Positions 47,113 through 60,016 of a stretch of DNA of 64,000 bases are shown here, one piece after another; position 1 is the first letter of the stretch, and every line of letters begins with the position of its first letter. The notes beneath the pieces are model-generated. The model searched no databases. It had not been told where the DNA came from and saw only the letters and a list, made by a program, of their open reading frames with translations. The position numbers and the translations under genes were made by a program. Origin of the DNA: Monilinia fructicola (Eukaryota > Ascomycota > Leotiomycetes > Helotiales > Sclerotiniaceae); contig VICG01000009.1 in the NCBI GenBank assembly GCA_008692225.1, positions 806,001 through 870,000 of the forward strand. Direction: 5' to 3'.

Positions 47113-50100
47113 ATGCCAGCGAAGAATCGCAGATTTGAGGCTTTCGACCCTAATAAATCCGACTCTAACGACGACGATTTCTCTCCTACCGAAGTCACTT
47201 CACGAAAGAGTCCCAAAAAGTCAAGATCTCAACCACAAAAGAGAGGGGGTCCGCGAAGGAAAAACAAATACAAGGGTTCAGATATTTCAGAGGACGAGGA
47301 TGATGAAAGTGTAGAAGAATCATTTTCGGAACCAGAAGAAGAGGAAGATTTCGAAATGAACGAGAAGACCGGAAGAGCGGTGCGAAAGGCGGCGAAGAAA
47401 GCTGTTACTTATGAAGAGGATAGCAATAGTGATGATGCAGATGTGATTCAGGAATCCGAAGTTGAAGAAGAAGTTCGCCCGAAAAGGTCAAATAAACGAA
47501 CACGCGTGGTAGACAATGACGAGGATGAAGACGAAGATGAGGTCGACGAGCCGGTGTCGAAGCGCAATAGGACGAAGGAAAAGAAACTCATGGTGACATT
47601 GAAGATACCGACCAAAGCGACACCTGCTCGGAAAACAAGAGCTGGCAGTGTTGCAAAAACTCGGGCGAGTGCTGAACCTACATCCGCCGGCCTGAGAAGA
47701 AGCACGCGCGCTCGTACCGAGGAAGGTGAAGATTTCCCTTCGTTATCAAACTCCGGTAAACACGTTATTCGCGCCTCGAGATCACCGGAGCCAATTGGCC
47801 GCATGCGAGCCACGAGAGGAACGAAAGGCCTGAAACAACCTGTCGCCTCCACTATCAAAGAAGAGGCACATGAGACAAGCTCATACGAAGATCCTCAGCA
47901 AGACGCTGAAGGCGATGATGATGTTGTGATGCAGCCCGAGATAATTGGAACAGATGATGGAGAGGACGAAAGTACCCAACCATTCAACCCCCCTGCTGAT
48001 GCTCCGGTCGATGAGGATATGGTGGACGAACTTGCCGTTGATGCAGAAGTGCCGGCGCAAAAAGTAATCGGTAATGATGATGATGACGACGAACCTGTCA
48101 CAAGAACTCGTACTAGAGCCTCCAGATCAAGTAACGCGGGCCAGGATGCACAAGAAGCAGTCGAGACCACCGAAAATTCGGCTGCCGGTTCGCGACGCTT
48201 GAGAACTCGAGGTTCGAAGAAGAACAAAGATGAAGGGAGTGACTTTTCACCTGAAGGCGAGGGATCCGAGGAAGAGCTGACTGCATCTGATACCTCGCCC
48301 AAGAAAGGTGGGGACGATGATGGTGAATATTCGAGCTCGTCTAGGCCTGGAAGAAATGCAAGACGAGCGAAGTCAAAGAGTACCTCACGAAGACGCGCTG
48401 ATGACTCAGATGGGGAAGATGAGTTAGATGCGGAAGAATTGGCAGACGAGCTTCAAGAACTTAGACCCTCTCGACGACGACGCAATCGCGAACCGGAGAT
48501 CGCGTACGAGCCTAAAGGTCGTCGTGAACGTAAGCAGGTTGACTATAAGATCATGCCAATGGATCAAATATATGCTCAAGATGATGATTTAGAAGACCCA
48601 GCACCGACTCCTTCCCGCAAGGGTCGTGGCGGTCGTACTGGCGCAAGCCAACCATGGGAACGCACTTTATACACAACATATGGTCCATTTGGTGGCGGCC
48701 TCGGGCCAACTCCACTTATTGGCGGTCCTTGGGGTACAGGCGCAACGGGCGGTGTTGATTCGGACGATAGCGATGATGAGAATATGCAACGTCCAACTAA
48801 TGCCGGCGTTGGGATGACACCTACCTCTGCGACCGTGGGAAGAATGCCTGGCTTGCTCCCGCCCATGCCACAAGCAAATCAACTGGATCAAGCGCCAACT
48901 GGTGCACAACTCGGAAAGGTGAAAAGCCAGAAAGCCCTCGCCGATGCAGACCCTCTGGGTGTAGATCAGAATGTTGATTTTAGCAAAGTCGGTGGACTTG
49001 AAGGGCATATTGAACAGCTTAAAGAGATGGTGCAGATGCCCCTGTTATACCCCGAACTCTTCCAAAAGTTCCATGTAACGCCTCCACGTGGTGTACTATT
49101 CCATGGTCCTCCCGGTACTGGTAAGACTCTGTTGGCGAGAGCCTTAGCAGCTACTGTGAGCACGGGTGGCCGCAAAGTCACCTTTTATATGCGAAAAGGT
49201 GCTGACGCTCTGAGTAAGTGGGTTGGCGAGGCCGAGAAACAGCTTCGATTGTTATTTGAAGAGGCAAGGAATACACAGCCAAGTATCATCTTCTTTGATG
49301 AAATTGATGGTCTTGCCCCTGTTCGATCGAGTAAGCAAGAGCAAATTCATGCTTCTATTGTTTCCACTCTGTTGGCACTCATGGATGGCATGGATGGCCG
49401 AGGACAAGTCATTGTCATCGGTGCAACAAACAGACCCGATAACATTGATCCAGCATTGAGAAGACCTGGTCGGTTTGATCGGGAATTTTACTTTCCATTG
49501 CCTGACATCGAGAGCCGAAAATCTATCATCAACATTCATACCAAGGACTGGGGTATTGATGATACATTCAAGGCAAATTTGGCTCATGCTACAAAGGGAT
49601 ATGGTGGTGCTGATCTTCGTGCTCTCTGTACAGAAGCTGCTCTTAACTCTATCCAACGTACATATCCTCAAATCTATTCTTCCAATGATAAGCTCATTGT
49701 AGATCCAACGAAGATCAAAGTTACGGCCAAGGATTTTATGCTCTCGGTCAAGAAGATGGTACCTTCATCTGAACGTTCGACTTCTTCAGGGGCCAAACCA
49801 TTGCCGAAGGCTATTGAACCTCTCCTTCGAGATCAACTCAAGAGAATCGAAGAAATCGTTGATGATCTGATTCCTGTCAAGAAGAAGACGACTGCCTTGC
49901 AAGAAGCAATGTATGAACAATACGAAGATGATGATCAGGGTTTTGGTCGAGAAACAATGCAACAAGAGTTCGAGAAATCGCGAGTGTTCCGTCCGAGATT
50001 ACTCATTGGTGGTGAGCCTGGCATGGGTCAAGCATATCTTGGTGGCGCCTTATTGAATCATTTCGAGGGACTGCATGTTCAGAGTTTCGATCTCCCAACC

Positions 50101-52322
50101 ATATATGCGGACTCAGCTAGGGTTTGTATTTCTGACAATCTTTCTGCTGATTTATGTACTGACGTCAAATTAGTCCGCGGAGACAGCTATCGTTCAGCTT
50201 TTTGCCGAAGTCAAACGCCACAAGCCAAGTGTTATATACCTGCCAGCAATTGATACATGGTATCACACTCTCCCACAACATGTGATAACGACGTTCCTTG
50301 GTCTTCTTAAAGCGATTCCTCCTACAGACCCTGTCCTAGTGCTCGGTATAACGGACGTGAATCCGGATGACGTGGATCCACAAATGCTGCGAGACATCTT
50401 TGGGTTTTCAAGAAAGAACCGCTTCACCATCAATCGACCAACTAGAGTAAGCAACATTCTATTGACCATGTGATATTGACTTATTAATGATTATTTAGGA
50501 GCTCCGCGAGGAATTCTTTCAAAACATCATTTCCTACGTCAGAAAAGCACCAAATGAGTTTCCAGACCCCGTCAATCGCAAAAAGCGCAAGCTAGAAACC
50601 CTTGAGCTGGCTCCTCCGCCACCACCAAGGATACCTACAAAAGAGGAAATCAAGGCGCAGAGAAAGCACGATCGCCAGATATTGAATCTTTTGAAAGTGG
50701 CGATTCAGCCTATCATAGACCAAATTCACAGAAGATACAAAAAGTTTCGGCAACCTGTTCTCATGCAAAGCCAGTACCAATACTTGTTGGACGAAAAGGA
50801 CCCAAACTTTGTCCGTCCAGATATACCCCAATTCCGACCATTTGAGATTGATGTCGATAAAAACGGAGTCCAATGTCTTCGTGAAACCGCGACTGGAAAG
50901 ATATGTTACAATTTAGATACTAACATCATCGAAGAGCGATTAGCTAATGGCTTTTACGCTCGACCACAAGACTTCTTGAATGACATCAAAACTCTTTCAA
51001 AAGATGCTAAACATTTTGGGGACAAGGATCGGCAGCTCAGGACCAAGGAACTAGTTGCTAACGTTGAAGTTGACATTGATTTGATCGAAAGGGATCCTAA
51101 GTTTGCTGATTGCGAAAACGTATACCGCCGGCAATTACAACAACGTAAGGAGGCAGAAGAGAAAAGTCGAAAGAAGGCTCAAGGTCAGGCCGGGATGGAT
51201 TTGGTGCGTTCTGATGTCTTTTCAGACGAGGTGAGCTCGAGGCTCAATTCTCCTGGGGCCATCAACTTGAACCAAGCTATCCCTGGCCGACGACCGATAT
51301 CTGCTGCTCCACCTTTCCAAACCCCCACCGCTCTCTCCAATGGTCACTCAATAGCTTCAGGGTCTCAGCAACATATGACCAATGGATCTTCAGTACCATC
51401 TAGAGTAAGTGGTGAAGATATTATGATGAGTGGAACAAATGACAATGCTTCTGACTATTCTCAGGGCTCTCCTGCTCTTCCCCGCCAGCAATGGCCACCC
51501 AAGACAGCCAGGGCCCCTTCGACTATATCCAACCACGCTACTGGATTCAATTCTCAGCGGTCAGCTTTCCAAGAGATATCACATGATACCTCTCTCAGTG
51601 CATTGATCAATAACGCTTCTCCAACAACGTCTGGAAAGAAAACATCCGAGACAACGGCCTCGAAGAGGACATCAGACGGTTGGAGTACGCAGGCTACAAA
51701 TGGGACCCGCCCAGGTGCTTCAAGTCCGATAGACGGGCATCGACAAGATGCCGATCTCCCCGAAACGCAGAGGCTCTCCTCACAAAACCAAAACACTCAA
51801 GCCACAAATGCGGCCGAAGGAGAGAGAAGTAGCGGGGAGACAGAGTGGCTTCATTCACAAGCACATGCACTCGCACGTGGTCATCTCGGGTTTCCATCTC
51901 AGACGCCAAGCACACACAATTCACAAGAAAGGCCACCTGTACCTCAATTCAATGCTCCTCCACGACCATCAGTACACAATAATTCCCAAAACAGCGTTGT
52001 GGCGGAGGATTCCCTGCTAGAGGCTGATTATACGCAGTCATCTTCACAAAAGGAATACATTATGACGGAATCTTATGCTGCCGAACTATTGCAAAATCTT
52101 ACGGATGGGTCAAGTGGCTGCTCCATCGAACAGTTGGAACAAATCAACCGCGAATTAATGGACTATATATGGAAGATGAGGGGAGAATGGAACAGAAACA
52201 GAATCTTCACCCAATTGACCAGCGTATTCAATGATACCATATTGGATATAGAGGAGATGCAAAAGGTATTGAAGCCGAGTCAAGAATCACTTCCACCGCA
52301 ATCGCCTCGTTCGACGCAATAA
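47113..52322 (+). CDS. YTA7: Yta7/ATAD2-like AAA ATPase with bromodomain-like region (1,701 aa, 3 exons)
   Basis: Nuclear chromatin ATPase that evicts or loads H3-H4 and sets boundaries; yeast Yta7, S. pombe Abo1 and animal ATAD2 are relatives. Residues 1-480 are acidic/basic and disordered with Ser-Asp-Glu runs. AAA1 carries Walker A GPPGTGKT (665-672), Walker B FFDEIDG (Asp729-Glu730), GATNRPDNID (770-779) and RRPGRFD. AAA2 is degenerate: GGEPGMGQ (966-973) has Gln where the Walker lysine should be, as expected in this family. The bromodomain-like region follows (ILNLLKVAIQPIID.. to ..CENVYRRQLQQRKEAE). The C-terminal 450 residues are Ser/Gln-rich, then there is a conserved helical end (EQLEQINRELMDYIWKMRGEWNR). 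Introns 50122-50173 and 50447-50498 are both phase 0. This is the longest gene here and is free of frame breaks. Confidence 0.93.
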
Positions 52323-53448
52323 CGGTTTCAATCGCATAGCTTTAAGGATTGGAAACATTTGAGGCAGGATTGAGGATTGAGGATCGAGCATGGCGTTAGA
52401 TGGGATTTTTATTTCACAAATTGGCTGGACAATTCAATTGATAGCATGGTGGGAGATGTATTTTACCGTGCAGCCCGAGGAATGTAAGGGCTCAAGTGTA
52501 TTAATTCGATATGATAGATGATGTTTATGCTTAAGGGTTCTTGGTGCAAGATTGTGTTGCTTGTGATCAAATAGTGTTTGAACTTATTTTCCTCCATGAA
52601 TGCTTTGGAGTCACCAATAACTGTACGGTAATGATGAGAAGGTACCGAACGTGGAGCCAACCAGGTCCCGCGACCCACTCAGCCCTAGAATCGAGAGCTA
52701 CGAGTGGGATATGATAAAGTGTACACGATATCCCAAGTATACTTGATATCCTTACGTGCTGTTTTGAAAGGTGCAAATCATTAGATACCCGCAAACAAAC
52801 CCTCGATCTCTCCGTTTGGTATGTATAATGGATGGGATAACATTTTTCCGGGATTGACCACCTGGTGAACTTTACGTTACAGGCTCACAACCGCCCCTTC
52901 CTTACTTTGCTACATCTGACTCACCACGCCTCATTCACCCACTTACATTCCACGTTACATGTATAACTCATCGCAGAGATATAGTTAGATATTTGCGACG
53001 ATCCTATCAAATGTGTCTTGAGCTATGTTCATGTATTAGTTTGCATGGATCTGGGTTGAGATTCTGGTGTGTCTGACGATCCTGGGTAGAATCAATTGGA
53101 TGGGCTGGATCCAAGGATTTTGGTGATGAAGTTATATGGTTTGCGATCTTGCGGCTGCGATGCGGGATTGAGATGGGAGCTTCATTCATCGTAGCTCTTG
53201 AAGGCTGAGGGAGGGTGGGTGTAGTGGCTCTTTGACGGGAGTGGGGAATCTTTTGGGACAAGAGAAGGTTGGTGAAGAGTTTTTGTGGACTTCGGAAAGC
53301 AAGAGGGGAATAATTATAGGACAAAAGCCCCGCTGTTTGAGAACAACAAGGACCCCCTTTTGCTAACTTGAATCCCTCATTTCTTTGCTTTGATGTCTCT
53401 TGAAGCTGAGATAGTACTGTTGGGTTTAATAACATACTGGGCCTTCAC
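52323..53448. other. spacer between YTA7 and the coiled-coil array
   Basis: A 142-codon minus-strand frame at 53,007-53,435 begins with ATG and is Ser/Pro/Gln-rich (KLFTNLLLSQKIPHSRQRA), but it has no domain. It lies just beyond the stop of the first decayed array member, so it might be 3' sequence of that unit. Otherwise nothing is seen. Confidence 0.4.
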
Positions 53449-54336
53449 TCAGGCAATGATGTTTTGAATCATCTGCTTCCTGAGGTTTAGATCATCCTTG
53501 GCTGGCTCCTCACTCAAGCTTTCTTTCTTGGCAGCAGCCTTCGTTCTCTTCATTATGGCGAAATTTGGGATTATTTCATCAGTCTCAGACACAGAGATTT
53601 CTTCAAGTCCTGGAGATGGTAGTCTAGCTCAATTTCTGCGTTGACCTTTTGAATCGTATTGTTAATTTTCTTGGTTTTCTTGGTTATTTTCTGTCAATAA
53701 TTGTCACTAGTAGGCCGGAAAAAGTCATCCAAGATAGTGGCAGTTTGAAATTATTTCAAAATACTGTAAACAGATTGTTGTACTTATCAATGCGGTTTTT
53801 TCTCATCGAGTATTTTGAATGATCTGCTGGATTCGCTCTCGATCAGAATCCATAAGTTCAACTTGCAGTCTTTGATGAACAATGGTTCACAAAGCCATGG
53901 ACTAGTGGAGGGCGCTCTAATTATATGGGTGAACTTTGTGTAATATGTGCGAGTGGTGATTCGTCGATTTGATCGGAAGGAATGTCTTTTTCTTCGCAGG
54001 CCAACTTATCTTCGGTGGAAGGAGATAAAGTCTGGGTGGGAACGGCTGGATGGTCACTTTCTTTATCAGATTATATAACTCTTTCTGTAATACTGGGATC
54101 GTTGGGATGTATCTTAGATTCCACATGATTCTCAATGACAGCATTTGAAGTTTAGGGTGGGAGAGAGTTAATTTGTTCTATATTCAAGGTGCGAACTCCA
54201 TTTTTGGCTTCGAGATCTCTGCATCCATGTTATACTCTTCATTGTAATACAGTTAAATATCTTCATTCTCATGAAAAATAGGTCTATGGGCAGAGTGGAA
54301 ATGAACCCGGGGTGCTTCGTTGGTCATTTCATCCAT
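53449..54336 (-). pseudogene. decayed member of the coiled-coil array (unit 1)
   Basis: From an ATG at 54336 the minus strand reads as a protein interrupted repeatedly. The order is MDEMTNEAPRVHFHSAH.., stop, YYNEEYNMDAEISKPK, stop, then AVIENHVESKIHPNDPSITE, stop, then STEDKLACEEKDIPSDQIDE, then LQVELMDSDRERIQQIIQN, stop, then a Lys-rich coil KITKKTKKINNTIQKVNAE. The last segment continues one frame over as EEISVSETDEIIPNFA and ends RKQMIQNIIA. Composition is strongly coding-like between the stops. The unit is acidic with predicted coils and has the orientation of its neighbours, so I place it in the array. Direct homology to the intact copies is weak by eye. Confidence 0.55.
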
Positions 54337-55229
54337 AGTTGACCTCTTCTAAATCGTCAACATGTAAACACTTTGTGTAATTTTGCTGTAGACTGATAAA
54401 GAAACCTTTCCGCGCCTGAGAATATGGAACTCAGAAGCTCGAACAAAAGCGAAGAGCTTGCATCATTTCACGAGTCGAACATGAGATGCGATTTGTGGAG
54501 CGGCCCAGAAGCAAAAATATTCGCCCAGTTATCCTGTTCAGAAATGGAAACTTGCTGTTTTATTATTCTCGGAGGCGAGGTTAAAGAAATTCACCTGATT
54601 TGATTCATTGAGTATTATTCCTTAACTTGTCCTTGCTATCCTACTGATCTGCATCCTGAACGTTCCTATAACTGTTGAATGCAAGATCATATACTACTTC
54701 AAGGGTTTGGCAAAGCCTACTTCGAGTGTGTATATTCATATACCTAGGTAAGCTCTTATACCCTTAAAGATTCGGTATGGTTCTGATTCAATTCTATTCT
54801 CTTCAAGTTACTCCTAATGATTTGGATACTTATCTCGGTATATAATATAGTATTGTGAGCATGAAGTCACATTCATTGTTCGTAGCCCTGTGTCCTTGCA
54901 GTCGCTGTTTCACCAATTAGATCTCTCATTTGAAAGCTAGGTATTGATTAATGCATGATTAGATATCTCATGAGAAGAATGGAGGCACACGTGAGTGGTA
55001 TATAGTGTTTGTACCTCCATCTTCTCTTACCATTCTTGCCCTAACCAAAACTTCCACAAGCTCATGAACATAGCCAAATATGAATCACAACCACAGTCTA
55101 GCCATCACTCATAGTGTATTAAAAGTAGCTGACTGAAACTCAGAAAGATGTCATGATACATGCAACTTTCCCAGGAAAACTGTTTTCAAATTGTGGCCTC
55201 CTGCAAGCGTTGGATATCCATCATAAGCT
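54337..55229. other. spacer between array units 1 and 2
   Basis: No gene is recognised. A TACCTAGGTA palindrome occurs near 54,740. It is probably the promoter of unit 1 and the 3' flank of unit 2. Confidence 0.45.
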
Positions 55230-57174
55230 CTACCAATTCATCGAATACTGGGACTTCTTTGGATCTAACCGCATCATCAAAATTCGACCTTTCTCTTCAG
55301 GTGAAGGTGTGTCAATTGCTTCATATCCAAGCAAACACTGAGCGAATTGGTTTTGGAAGAGGGAGTCGCGGGTCTTGGACAGTGTCATATCTGTGAAACA
55401 GCCGTACTCTATCAAGATTGCGTGCATGTCGAACAAACGATCGAGTGATTTTGAGAAGCTATATAAGCTCCTGTACTCCCCAACTGAGATTCCATACATA
55501 GTCATAAACATTTCCCCACTGATCAACAGGTCGCTACTTACAACCTCCTTTTCAGCCAAGACGATTGACGCAAAATGTGACTTGATGTGTCCTCCAGTTG
55601 CTGCATTATTTCCTGCCCGAAGAACTCCTTTGTTCGGTGGAAGTCTGCTGTTATTTAAGGGTATTTGAACACCATTACGAGTGACTTGTTTCATTCGCTC
55701 AGCCGTTCTTGCGAGAATTGGAAGCGCAATCTCCTGAGCCAGGATCAAAAGGCGAGCATTTTCTTCTTGCAACTTAGCCACATCTAATACCAGTCGCTTG
55801 CGCACATTACTGGCTTCATCCAACTTGTTCTTATACTCTGTTATGATTCCCTCTGCAGAAGCAGCCTCGGAAGCGACTCGTTCAATTGTGCTTCTTGTGC
55901 TTGTTCGATAGCGATCAAATTTCTCCTCGGATTTTCGAAGCTTTTCTTCTGCGGTTCGAAGTTGAATGTTGAGGGATTGAAGTTCTTCAAGAACCTCGAG
56001 GTGGCTCTCTTCTGCCCAGTGGTCATCACCACTGAATCGAAAGCTTCGTGGGCTAAAGGATTGTTCTCTGCTGTCAGTGAGCCAAGAGCTATCTTGATGC
56101 TCTTCATCGCTATGGAAAGAGCCGTCATCAACAAAATCTTCATCCTCCCCCAGTTGACTGTCCGCTACAACTGAGTCTTGCTCGATATCCTCCGAGATCC
56201 GAGAACATCTTCGATGTTGTAATGGGCTTTCCCGTACAATTGAGTCTTCGTCACTATCCTGTGACATGGGAGAGTCTTCTCGAAGTCGCCGGTAACCTTC
56301 AACGAGGTAGCCCTCCGAAATCTCAGATTTTTGTTCTTGGATATCCTATAACACGTGATACATGATTAGTATCATTCACACCATGCTGCAACTCTATGCT
56401 TACCTTTTTTCTCAATAAAAGGCTAGCTTTTGTATCCCGAGCAATGCAGCGTTTATCTGCGAGAAACATCTCCTTGCGCATTAATAGGTTTCTGTCCCGG
56501 CTAGCCTGGTCAGGATGCTACAAGAGAATACTTTAGTAAACCACCTCGGAATCTTTCGGTCTGACAAAAATTACTTACATCTATTGACTCATCAACTTTG
56601 CCCTTCATTTCGAACCAAAGCTCACCTCGAGCAATGACCTTATCATCCCGTAGATTAAACAACTCCCTGTCGATCTCAGCTTCTTTTTTGATCAAGGATT
56701 CCAGAAGGGCTTCCTGTGTATCGGGAATAGCGGTAAATTCATGAATTTCCATATCTATTTGAGAATTCAATTTTTCCAGAGCATCCTGATCGTCCTGAAT
56801 AGTACTTTGAAGCTCTTGTACCTGGGTCCTCAGTTCCTGCATCTCTCCTTTGATCTTCTCTTCCGAGGCATTTTTGTCCTCCAGCTGTGACTTAGTCTTT
56901 TCGTGTTTGTTGATGAGAACGGAAATCGCCATTTTGGATTCTTCGGTGATGTGAGAGCTTGATCCTTCATTGCTATTTTTGGTCCGATTTATGTTATTAC
57001 TCAGCAAGGCTAGTGGACGCTGTGGTGGGAGGTCTATTAGTATTCATCAACTCAGATTTGATATGCTGTTGTTTTGAAGAAGGATGAGGTGGCACTTACT
57101 CTGATATCTCCATAGACTGAAAATCCTCTGGTTCTCGCTTTCTTTTTAAGGGTCGAAGCTACGTGGGAAGTCAT
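55230..57174 (-). CDS. coiled-coil protein of unknown function, array unit 2 (581 aa, 4 exons)
   Basis: I do not recognise this family. Exons are 57100-57174, 56579-57019, 56404-56517 and 55230-56345. All joints are phase 0 with good consensus (e.g. ATACTAATAG.. before the first acceptor), giving 1,746 nt with no break. Residues about 40-170 are heptad-rich (QELRTQVQELQSTIQDDQ). Residues about 230-310 are acidic (EDEDFVDDGSFHSDEEHQD). A second coil follows (LNIQLRTAEEKLRKSEEKF), then a C-terminal globular domain of about 120 residues with MYGISVGEYRSLYSF and EYGCFTDMTLS. No signal peptide or membrane helix is present, so it is probably cytosolic or nuclear. The C-terminal YG-I/V-SV and GCFT motifs recur in unit 5, marking them as paralogues. 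Confidence 0.75.
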
Positions 57175-57572
57175 GATTGGAGAGTGATATTTATTACACA
57201 AAGATCTTGTTGAAATCTGATACCGGAGTGATGGATTCGGAGTTTTCGATATCGAGAAGATTATATGAAAGGAGAATCAGAATTTGTTTCTTGATGGGTC
57301 AATGGTTTAAATACCTGGGATATAGATAATTAACTCCTCTAGTGCTTGGTACCTTTAAATACGGTCATTAAGTTGCAATTGTACCTAGCAATTCTTATGG
57401 GCACACCTGCTCTAATTTGACCGTATACACATATCATGGAAGCTACTAGTACCCAAGACTGATCTGTTTGGGGCCATCTGCTTGTTTAATTCTGTTCAGG
57501 TTTGAAATTGGCTGTAAAGCAAACCCAAAGCTTTGAGTATTCTGAAGCTTCTCTATTCCATCATATCTCTAA
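57175..57572. other. short spacer in array
   Basis: About 400 bp separates the start of unit 2 from the end of the decayed unit 3. Its position makes it the promoter of unit 2. No motif was identified. Confidence 0.45.
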
Positions 57573-59052
57573 TTATCGACTAAAATTTGGTTCTTCTCCG
57601 TCTAGATAGCCAAATTCAAATAGGCCCCAGATTCCACTAGCCCTTGAGTTTTTGCTTCCCGAGGAAAACAATGCGCTTGTAAATGATACGCATATCAATC
57701 TGATTTCGACCCTGGGAATATTGTCAAACGCTATTTGAGCCTTAGCCGATAATCCCAACAGCAGGAGAAGACTTTCGTAAATGACTCCGCCCTATCCGCG
57801 CAAGAGCTCAAACCAAGCATCGCTATCTTTATCATGTGTGAGCTCGGAGATAGACAAACTGTTCATCATGGTGGCTCTGAAATTTACGATCTCTGTCTTC
57901 TTCGATTTGGAGCGAACTTTTCTGTTCAAATCCTCGATTACTTCAGAAACAGTGACATCATGAGGAATCTTGAATGCTATAGCATACATCCCGAATCTGC
58001 CGTTCAAGTTAGTGTGTATTAATCTAGCATGATTTTGGATACGTCCGCCATGCGCAACCGATGAGCAAAGGTAAATAGCATTAAGATCAGGGATTTCACG
58101 TCCTCAAACTTGATTAGAGTTTCTGTGATCGTTGCTTCGTTTGGAAATATTGAAGAAAGCGAAGATCGATGACAGCGGAGATCCTGAGAGCTTTATGGTA
58201 GGGATGGCTCTTATTCTTCAAAGATTTCAGTCTAGCATCTTCATCTCGGATAATTCTTTTGTATCACAAAGCTGGAATTGAGTAGATATAAGAGCATAGT
58301 TCTCTTTCCGAATATTATGAAGCCAATCTCTGGCGCTAGAGTGTTCAAGTACAAGGCAAGCGTTCTCGTCCTGAACTTCTGCCAACTTCCCCTTGGTATT
58401 TGAGAGTTCAATTTCAGACAATCTTTTCAGATGCAGCACATCCTGAATGGGTATCATTGGCGAATATTTCATCTTGACGGTCAGTCACAGGAAGATTATT
58501 TTCCGAGTCACAGCCTCAAATAACATTTATGCGTCTTATTAATTTTTGAAGTATGAATCATCGATTCGGCGGTGCTCTCGCTTCGTGTATATAAGAGATA
58601 ACCGCTGAACCTTCTCTGTTCACTTTGAGCGGGAGTTATACCAGTGTCCCGAGCCAAATCTTCTTCATATGCTCCTCCCATGCATTTTTGATATTCTTTT
58701 ATTCATCTTCAGCGCCCAAAGTGACCTTAACACTATTCTTAAAGAGTTTGGTAGTGTCGGAAAATTCATTGCCTTCAGTAACCATGGTTTTAAATGCCTT
58801 GAAAACTGTCAGCATTTTGTCTAAGTAGATTAGTTGCAGCCAATCTTACTTTGGCTATTTGATTGACGGTATCGTACAGCTCTGCTTTTTAGCCACGAAA
58901 TTGATAGTCTTTCGCTTCTAATCATGGAGAGCTCCGAATCCATGGATATCAAGTTGTGTAAGTTGGGTATGTAGTTCAGAGAGTTGCTGTACCCCTTCTA
59001 TTAAAATGGCCGGAAGCTCCTCGGCAAGATTGGGAGCTCGGCTGGGATCCAT
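57573..59052 (-). pseudogene. decayed coiled-coil paralogue, array unit 3
   Basis: Starting at the ATG 59052, the strand reads MDPSRAPNLAEELPAILIEG, QQLSELHTQLTQLDIHG, stop, AKDYQFRG, stop, KAELYDTVNQIAK with a GTAAGA donor, then KMLTVFKAFKTMVTEGNEF, a stop after GAEDE, a coil (RLSEIELSNTKGKLAEVQDE), and the C-terminal domain SKKTEIVNFRATMMN, THDKDSDAWF. A TAG follows RG, and GGVIYESLLLLLGLS continues in the same frame. SK-TEIVN-R-TM and D-R/K-D-A/S-D/E match unit 5, so this is a paralogue. At least five in-frame stops are present, all of types (TAA, TAG) that CAA or CAG would give by C-to-T change. Confidence 0.65.
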
Positions 59053-59344
59053 TATTATTATGGAATTTTGGGCGGACATGGAGGAGAGGGATGGGAATTG
59101 TTTTCATCAAGTTGCCCGAGATTTGTTGAATTGGAAACTACTCTGCTTCTGGATGTATCATTGAATTTTTTTTTTGACAATTCACCTAGTTGATTTGAAT
59201 TAGCCATGAATGGCACAAAGTCTCTGCGGGGCAATCAATAAGAATAACCTTGGAACTTCCAAGCTCCACCCTGTGCTTTGATCATTCACTGGTCACGCAT
59301 TTGCTGATATTGTCTCAATATAAGGGGGCGTAATCTAGAGCAGC

Positions 59345-59425
59345 TAAGGGTGCGTTCGGATCGATTTTTTTTCGACATTAGACTCAATATATTGGGCACA
59401 TGTGGCTCGATCCGAACGCAATATA
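59345..59425. repeat. inverted repeat, arms about 15-17 bp
   Basis: The left arm GCGTTCGGATCGA (about 59,351) is mirrored by TCGATCCGAACGC (about 59,408), with about 44 bp between them containing AT-rich sequence. TCG ends face the loop. It could be the termini of a tiny non-autonomous element or a hairpin; no target-site duplication could be assigned. Confidence 0.55.
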
Positions 59426-59734
59426 ATGCTCAATAAATTATTCGAAAATTATAAGTCTATTTTCAGGCGGCAATAGGCTTGATCTTAATACTGGGTCTTC
59501 CGTCTCATCTCCAACATAAGGACAGTTTCTGTAATCCTGGGGAGGCATCGTAACCGAGGAATATTCCAATTTCGAACCTGGCTTAAACTTCTGTTACTAT
59601 CTATGTAGATGACAACTTGTCCAGATCAAGACATTTTCACCTACTTTTTATTTCTTCAAATATCATAGTGAACTGAGAGTTGAGGGCATTGGAGTAGGAC
59701 CATTGTACCACCTAGATCGCGAAGATCCCTGATT

Positions 59735-59908
59735 ATGTTCACCTCCAAGAAAACAAAATTGGCCCCGAGTCAATCTTATGCTTTAAATATCGAACATGAG
59801 ATCTATGTTCTCTTTGGACTCGGAAAATTTGTAATCCAGCATGAAGAGAGGAAAATCTCCGGTCGAGTTTTCATGATGCAAGTCACAATGTATTTCTCAG
59901 TTTATTAG
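59735..59908 (+). CDS. 57-codon coding-like ORF, doubtful
   Basis: The ATG-initiated frame reads MFTSKKTKLAPSQSYALN, then EIYVLFGLGKFVIQHEERK and ends in TAG. Composition is protein-like, and it is the only plausible plus-strand reading in the array. No domain is recognised. It may be a fragment of a larger lost gene or chance. Confidence 0.2.
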   Translation: MFTSKKTKLAPSQSYALNIEHEIYVLFGLGKFVIQHEERKISGRVFMMQVTMYFSVY

Positions 59909-60016
59909 ATTCGATCTTTCCACGAACGTCGGAACATATTCTCTGCCCCATAGCAGTGAGAACCCGTCTGAATGACTGCCCCAAACCGCGACGGCGAACT
60001 TGAGCGTCTTTATGTG

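Larger units (their letters stand above)
59053..60016. other. spacer between array units 3 and 4
   Basis: No gene is supported with confidence. One plus-strand frame, 59,735-59,908 (57 codons), looks translated and is listed separately. The 200 bp upstream of unit 3 should contain its former promoter. A near-palindromic pair (GTGCGTTCGGATCGA.. and ..TCGATCCGAACGCAA) lies at about 59,350-59,420. Confidence 0.4.

Noticed and set aside
47448..48302. Ser-rich minus-strand frames of about 135 codons inside YTA7
   Set aside because: They are antisense of the Asp/Glu- and Arg-rich N-terminal part of YTA7 and have no independent support.
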